A stretch of DNA of 64,000 nt from Pterobdella sp. o SKG-2022. Its lineage: Eukaryota > Annelida > Clitellata > Hirudinida > Piscicolidae. A program made the translations under genes and the position numbers. The notes beneath the pieces are model-generated. The model ran no database searches. It was not told the origin of the DNA and saw nothing but the letters and a program-made list of their open reading frames with translations. The stretch spans positions 3,008,772-3,072,771 of the forward strand of contig OZ038325.1 in the NCBI GenBank assembly GCA_964035795.1, read 5' to 3'. Shown here piece after piece: positions 61,120 to 64,000 of the stretch (positions within the stretch are counted from its first letter, which is position 1; every line of letters begins with the position of its first letter).

Positions 61120-61990
61120 TGTATATGGATGAGGTGATGATGGATGGGTGGGTGGATGAGAGGATGAGGTGATAGATTAGTGGATGCATGGATGGTGAAT
61201 GTGTGAACAAAAAAATGAATAAATGAATATTTAATTGGGTGAATGAATTTGTGGGTAGATGTGTGTGTGAGTGAATAATTTGAAGATGTTTGAATGAATG
61301 GGTAAATCGATGGATATAAATATGTGAGTAGAAAGATAAAAATAAAAAAAGATAGATGGATACATGTGTAAAAGAATAAATAAAAGATATAAGGTATATA
61401 GACAAACGGATGGGTATTAGGTGGGTGGGTGGGTGAATGGATGGGTATTAAATGGTTGGATGAATGGATGGATATTAGGTGAGTGGGTGAATGAATGACC
61501 ACTAGTTAGTTGGGTGAATGGATAGATATAAGGTTGGTGGGTGAATGGATGGATATTAGATGGGTGAATGAATGGATGAGTATTAAATGAGTGGGTGAAT
61601 GGATGGATATTAGGTGGTAGATGAATTGATGGATGTTAGGTGGGTGGGTGAATGGATGAGTATTAACTGAGTAGGTAAATGGATGGGTATTAAATGGGTG
61701 GATGAATGGATGGATATAAGATGGGTGGGTGAATGGATGAGTATTAAATGAGTGGGTGAATGGATGGATATTAGGTGGTAGGTGAATTGATGGATGTTAG
61801 GTGGGTGGGTGAATGGATGAGTATTAAATGAGTAGGTAAATGGATGGGTATTAAATGGGTGGATGAATGGATGGATATAAGATGGGTGGGTGAATGGATG
61901 GATATTAGGTGGGTGGGTGAATGGATGGGTATTAAATGGGTGGGTGAATGGATGGGTATTAGGTTGGTGGGTGAATGGAGGAATAGAAAA
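61120..61990 (+). repeat. Minisatellite of 25-30 bp units (GGTGAATGGATGGATATTAG type)
   Basis: About 30 imperfect copies of a unit with GTGGGTGAATGGATGG plus ATATTAG, GGTATTAA or GAGTATTAA variants are present. Higher-order structure is visible: the block around 61575-61740 recurs nearly unchanged around 61740-61900, a period of about 170 bp. The His/Pro/Thr-rich frames on the - strand are not genes. Confidence 0.93.
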
Positions 61991-63330
61991 CATGTTAATT
62001 GTTAGATTAAAGATATTTGGATAAGTGAGAAACTTGTTTTTTAATTTTGTGTCTGTTTAAATGTGTGTATGTTTTTGTTTGTATAGGATTTAATACAATT
62101 CATTTGCAATAGTATATTTATGCATCATGCTCCAAGTCATGTGAAATTAAAAAAAACATACATTTGTAAGATTAATATCGATTTTAAATACAAAATACTG
62201 TGTGCAAGAGTATTCACATATGTGTAAGAGAATCCCACAAACAACATGTGTTTTTAGGGAGGTGTGAGTTTATGTGTGTGATTGAACATCAATAGGGTGT
62301 GTGTTTGCATGTGAGTGTAAATTAGTTCTGTGTTTTTGCTTATGTTTTTCTTTTGTTATGCATGTGTGTACATGAATAATTTTTGAAATTATGTTTCAAT
62401 CATTATGCATTTTGGGAAGAATTCATGATCTAAAAAATGTATGTGCGTTTGTAAAGATTGTATGATGTTCACTCCATATGTACGTGATAATGCTCATATG
62501 CACGTGATGATCTTGAAACTCCCTGGTCATACATCACTAAAATGAAACTCGTAGGTTATTATTATTGTTATTATACGGACAATGTCCACATGTACGTGAT
62601 AATGTCCGTATGCATGTGATAATGCCAACATGTACGTGATAATGTTCATATGTATGTGATGATATCAAAAAACAGCTTCTTTTTTTTGAAAGAAGATAAA
62701 ACTGGAAAAATATGAAGATGAGTTGTGTATATAATTTAAAAATTCTATTTTTTTGTGTTTATACACATGTTGACAAACTTCTATGTTTGTATGTGTATGA
62801 ATCTCGCTTATAATTGTGTAAAAGGTTAAGTATGTGATTAAAATTTAGTTTGTGTATGAGGAAAATGATGTACGCGTACAAACTTGTGGATGTGTGCACG
62901 TGAGAAGAATGATGGATGCGCAGCTAATGAAGGGAACATTAAAAGACATTAGTTATAAAACAGGGATGGGCTTAAACTTAATAATTAATTTGCAATTAAA
63001 AAATTAAATATTATGCCTTTTGAAATGCTGTCTTTGGTTTTTTTCTTCTTCCGTTTTATTTTATTTTTTGGCTCAATTTTAAGTGTATTTTTTATTATTT
63101 TTGTTTAAATTTTTGTTTTTAATAATTTTTTTAAAATTTTTTCATACTTTTTTTGAATAAGACAAATTTAACTTCAAAGGGATCTATTTAAAAATTACAA
63201 ATAAATATGAGAAATTATAAACTAAACAGAAAATAAATTTTTTATTCTCTGTCAACTTATTTTTTATTTGTCCATCCACCCTTCCTTCATCCATCCATCT
63301 TTTTTACCTGTTACCTGTATTATTCGACCA
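61991..63330. other. AT-rich non-coding stretch with short repeats
   Basis: A tandem series of ACGTGATAATG/TATGTACGTGATAATG units lies at about 62475-62660, and many TGTGTGTA words occur elsewhere. No exon or RNA gene is supported. Confidence 0.55.
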
Positions 63331-63338
63331 ATCAGCAG

Positions 63339-63430
63339 GTAGAATATCAACGCCATCACTATATAAAGAGACGACTTTGTCCTCTGCAAGCTCATTGTTT
63401 ATCGATTCCACTTTTAGTTACATAAGGTTA
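63339..63430 (+). promoter_or_regulatory. Candidate CCAAT/TATA promoter and first-exon donor
   Basis: A CCAATCAGC box (about 63339) stands about 20 bases before TATATAAAG (about 63360). A locally less AT-rich segment of roughly 60 bases follows, then CATAAG|GTTAGC, a possible splice donor. The spacing suits a Pol II promoter with a short noncoding first exon, directing a gene that would lie beyond the right edge. No coding sequence supports it in the window. Confidence 0.4.
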
Positions 63431-64000
63431 GCGCTTCACTTTTTATTTTAACTTTTCAAATTTTAACATTTCAAAAGTATATTTTTCAATTATTTTATGG
63501 ACCATTTATGATGCATATTTTTTTTAACGAATATTTGAAATAGATTAAAAACGATAATAATAACAAAGAAAAAATTATCGATAAAAAATAAAAAATGAAA
63601 ATAAAGAAAAAATAATAATAAAAATAATAATAATAGAAATAATAGTTCGTCTTCACATCCATGCTCCAGAAGGGTTGTCAAGGTGACCAGATGATTTTAT
63701 CTTCTTGTTATTTTTTTTATTATTATTCTATTGTCGTTTTTGTGTTTTTGATTATTTTTAAAATTTTTATATAAAATGCTCTAAATTATTTTGTATTTTT
63801 CAAAATTTTTGTTTTGTTATTCGTTTTAAAAACTTATTGATTTCTTACTCTGATGTTGTTTGATTTAAAAAAAAATTTTTTTTTGCAAAACTTGCAAAAA
63901 GTAGTGGGCAAAAAAGATTAATTATTGAAATAATAATAAAATGAAAATAAGAAGAATAATCTAAAGCACCGTGAAACAAATCTTAAAAAACAACAAAGGC
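63431..64000. other. AT-rich right end, nothing recognised
   Basis: The sequence is mostly homopolymer and (AAT)n runs. If the promoter at 63.34 kb is real, this is first-intron sequence. Confidence 0.4.

Noticed and set aside
61610..61993. 127-codon frame of His-Pro-Phe-Thr repeats on the - strand
   Set aside because: It is the translation of the GGATG minisatellite, not a protein gene.
61120..62660. CRISPR-like or centromeric array
   Set aside because: Units are contiguous and degenerate without unique spacers, the genome is eukaryotic, and the array is under 1 kb; an ordinary minisatellite explains it.

Overview
This is an AT-rich, intron-rich eukaryotic window, almost certainly from an invertebrate animal. 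Evidence: spliced genes with GT-AG introns, a Sema2-type secreted semaphorin (a class typical of invertebrates), tRNA-derived SINEs, several non-LTR retrotransposon families, and abundant (TA)n, (CA)n and (TAA)n microsatellites. A lophotrochozoan such as an annelid is my best guess, but the species is not proven by anything I can see. Two 200-base N gaps (6432-6631, 55129-55328) mark scaffold joins.

Layout, left to right. (1) 1-15.7 kb, + strand: the 3' part of a Sema2-like gene (sema-domain exons, PSI, Ig, basic/aromatic tail), with two decayed LINEs of one family in its introns in opposite orientations. (2) 16.7-19.8 kb, +: a 927-residue XRN2 5'-3' exoribonuclease in one uninterrupted coding exon, behind a probable 71-nt 5'UTR intron. 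(3) 21.95-25.38 kb, -: ARF6 in four exons, 175 aa. (4) 26.05-33.78 kb, +: a single-pass membrane protein that I could assemble with consistent phases to 481 aa (signal peptide, two discoidin/fucolectin-like domains, WSC domain, transmembrane helix, short tail). Its introns carry two identical tRNA-Thr(AGT) genes, a decayed LINE and a SINE nested in a foldback element. (5) 34.9-37.0 kb, -: SLC66A2/PQLC1 PQ-loop protein, seven exons, 219 aa. (6) 37.5-51.5 kb, +: a cyclic-nucleotide-gated channel of CNGB type, 18 exons, 1028 aa, with an unusual pore and a very large S1-S2 loop. One of its introns holds two R4/Dong-like LINEs. (7) 52.0-54.9 kb, -: another LINE with a restriction-like endonuclease C-terminus, flanked by a SINE. 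(8) 55.3-55.9 kb, +: an unrecognised acidic C-terminal exon after a gap. (9) 56.8-59.7 kb, -: a NET1/ARHGEF3-like RhoGEF, two exons, 924 aa. (10) 59.7-64 kb: simple repeats and minisatellites, ending in a possible CCAAT/TATA promoter near 63.34-63.43 kb.

The host genes are unrelated in pathway; I see no operon or functional cluster. Two divergent pairs (ARF6 / discoidin-WSC gene, and SLC66A2 / CNG channel) share short intergenic regions of about 670 and 500 bases. The most notable items are the CNG channel with its altered selectivity region, the discoidin-WSC membrane protein, the single-coding-exon XRN2, the R4-like LINEs in TAA tracts, and the nested SINE-in-foldback insertion with a clean 12-bp target duplication. 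Gene models were made by hand from splice signals, reading phase and remembered family patterns; no alignment was run.
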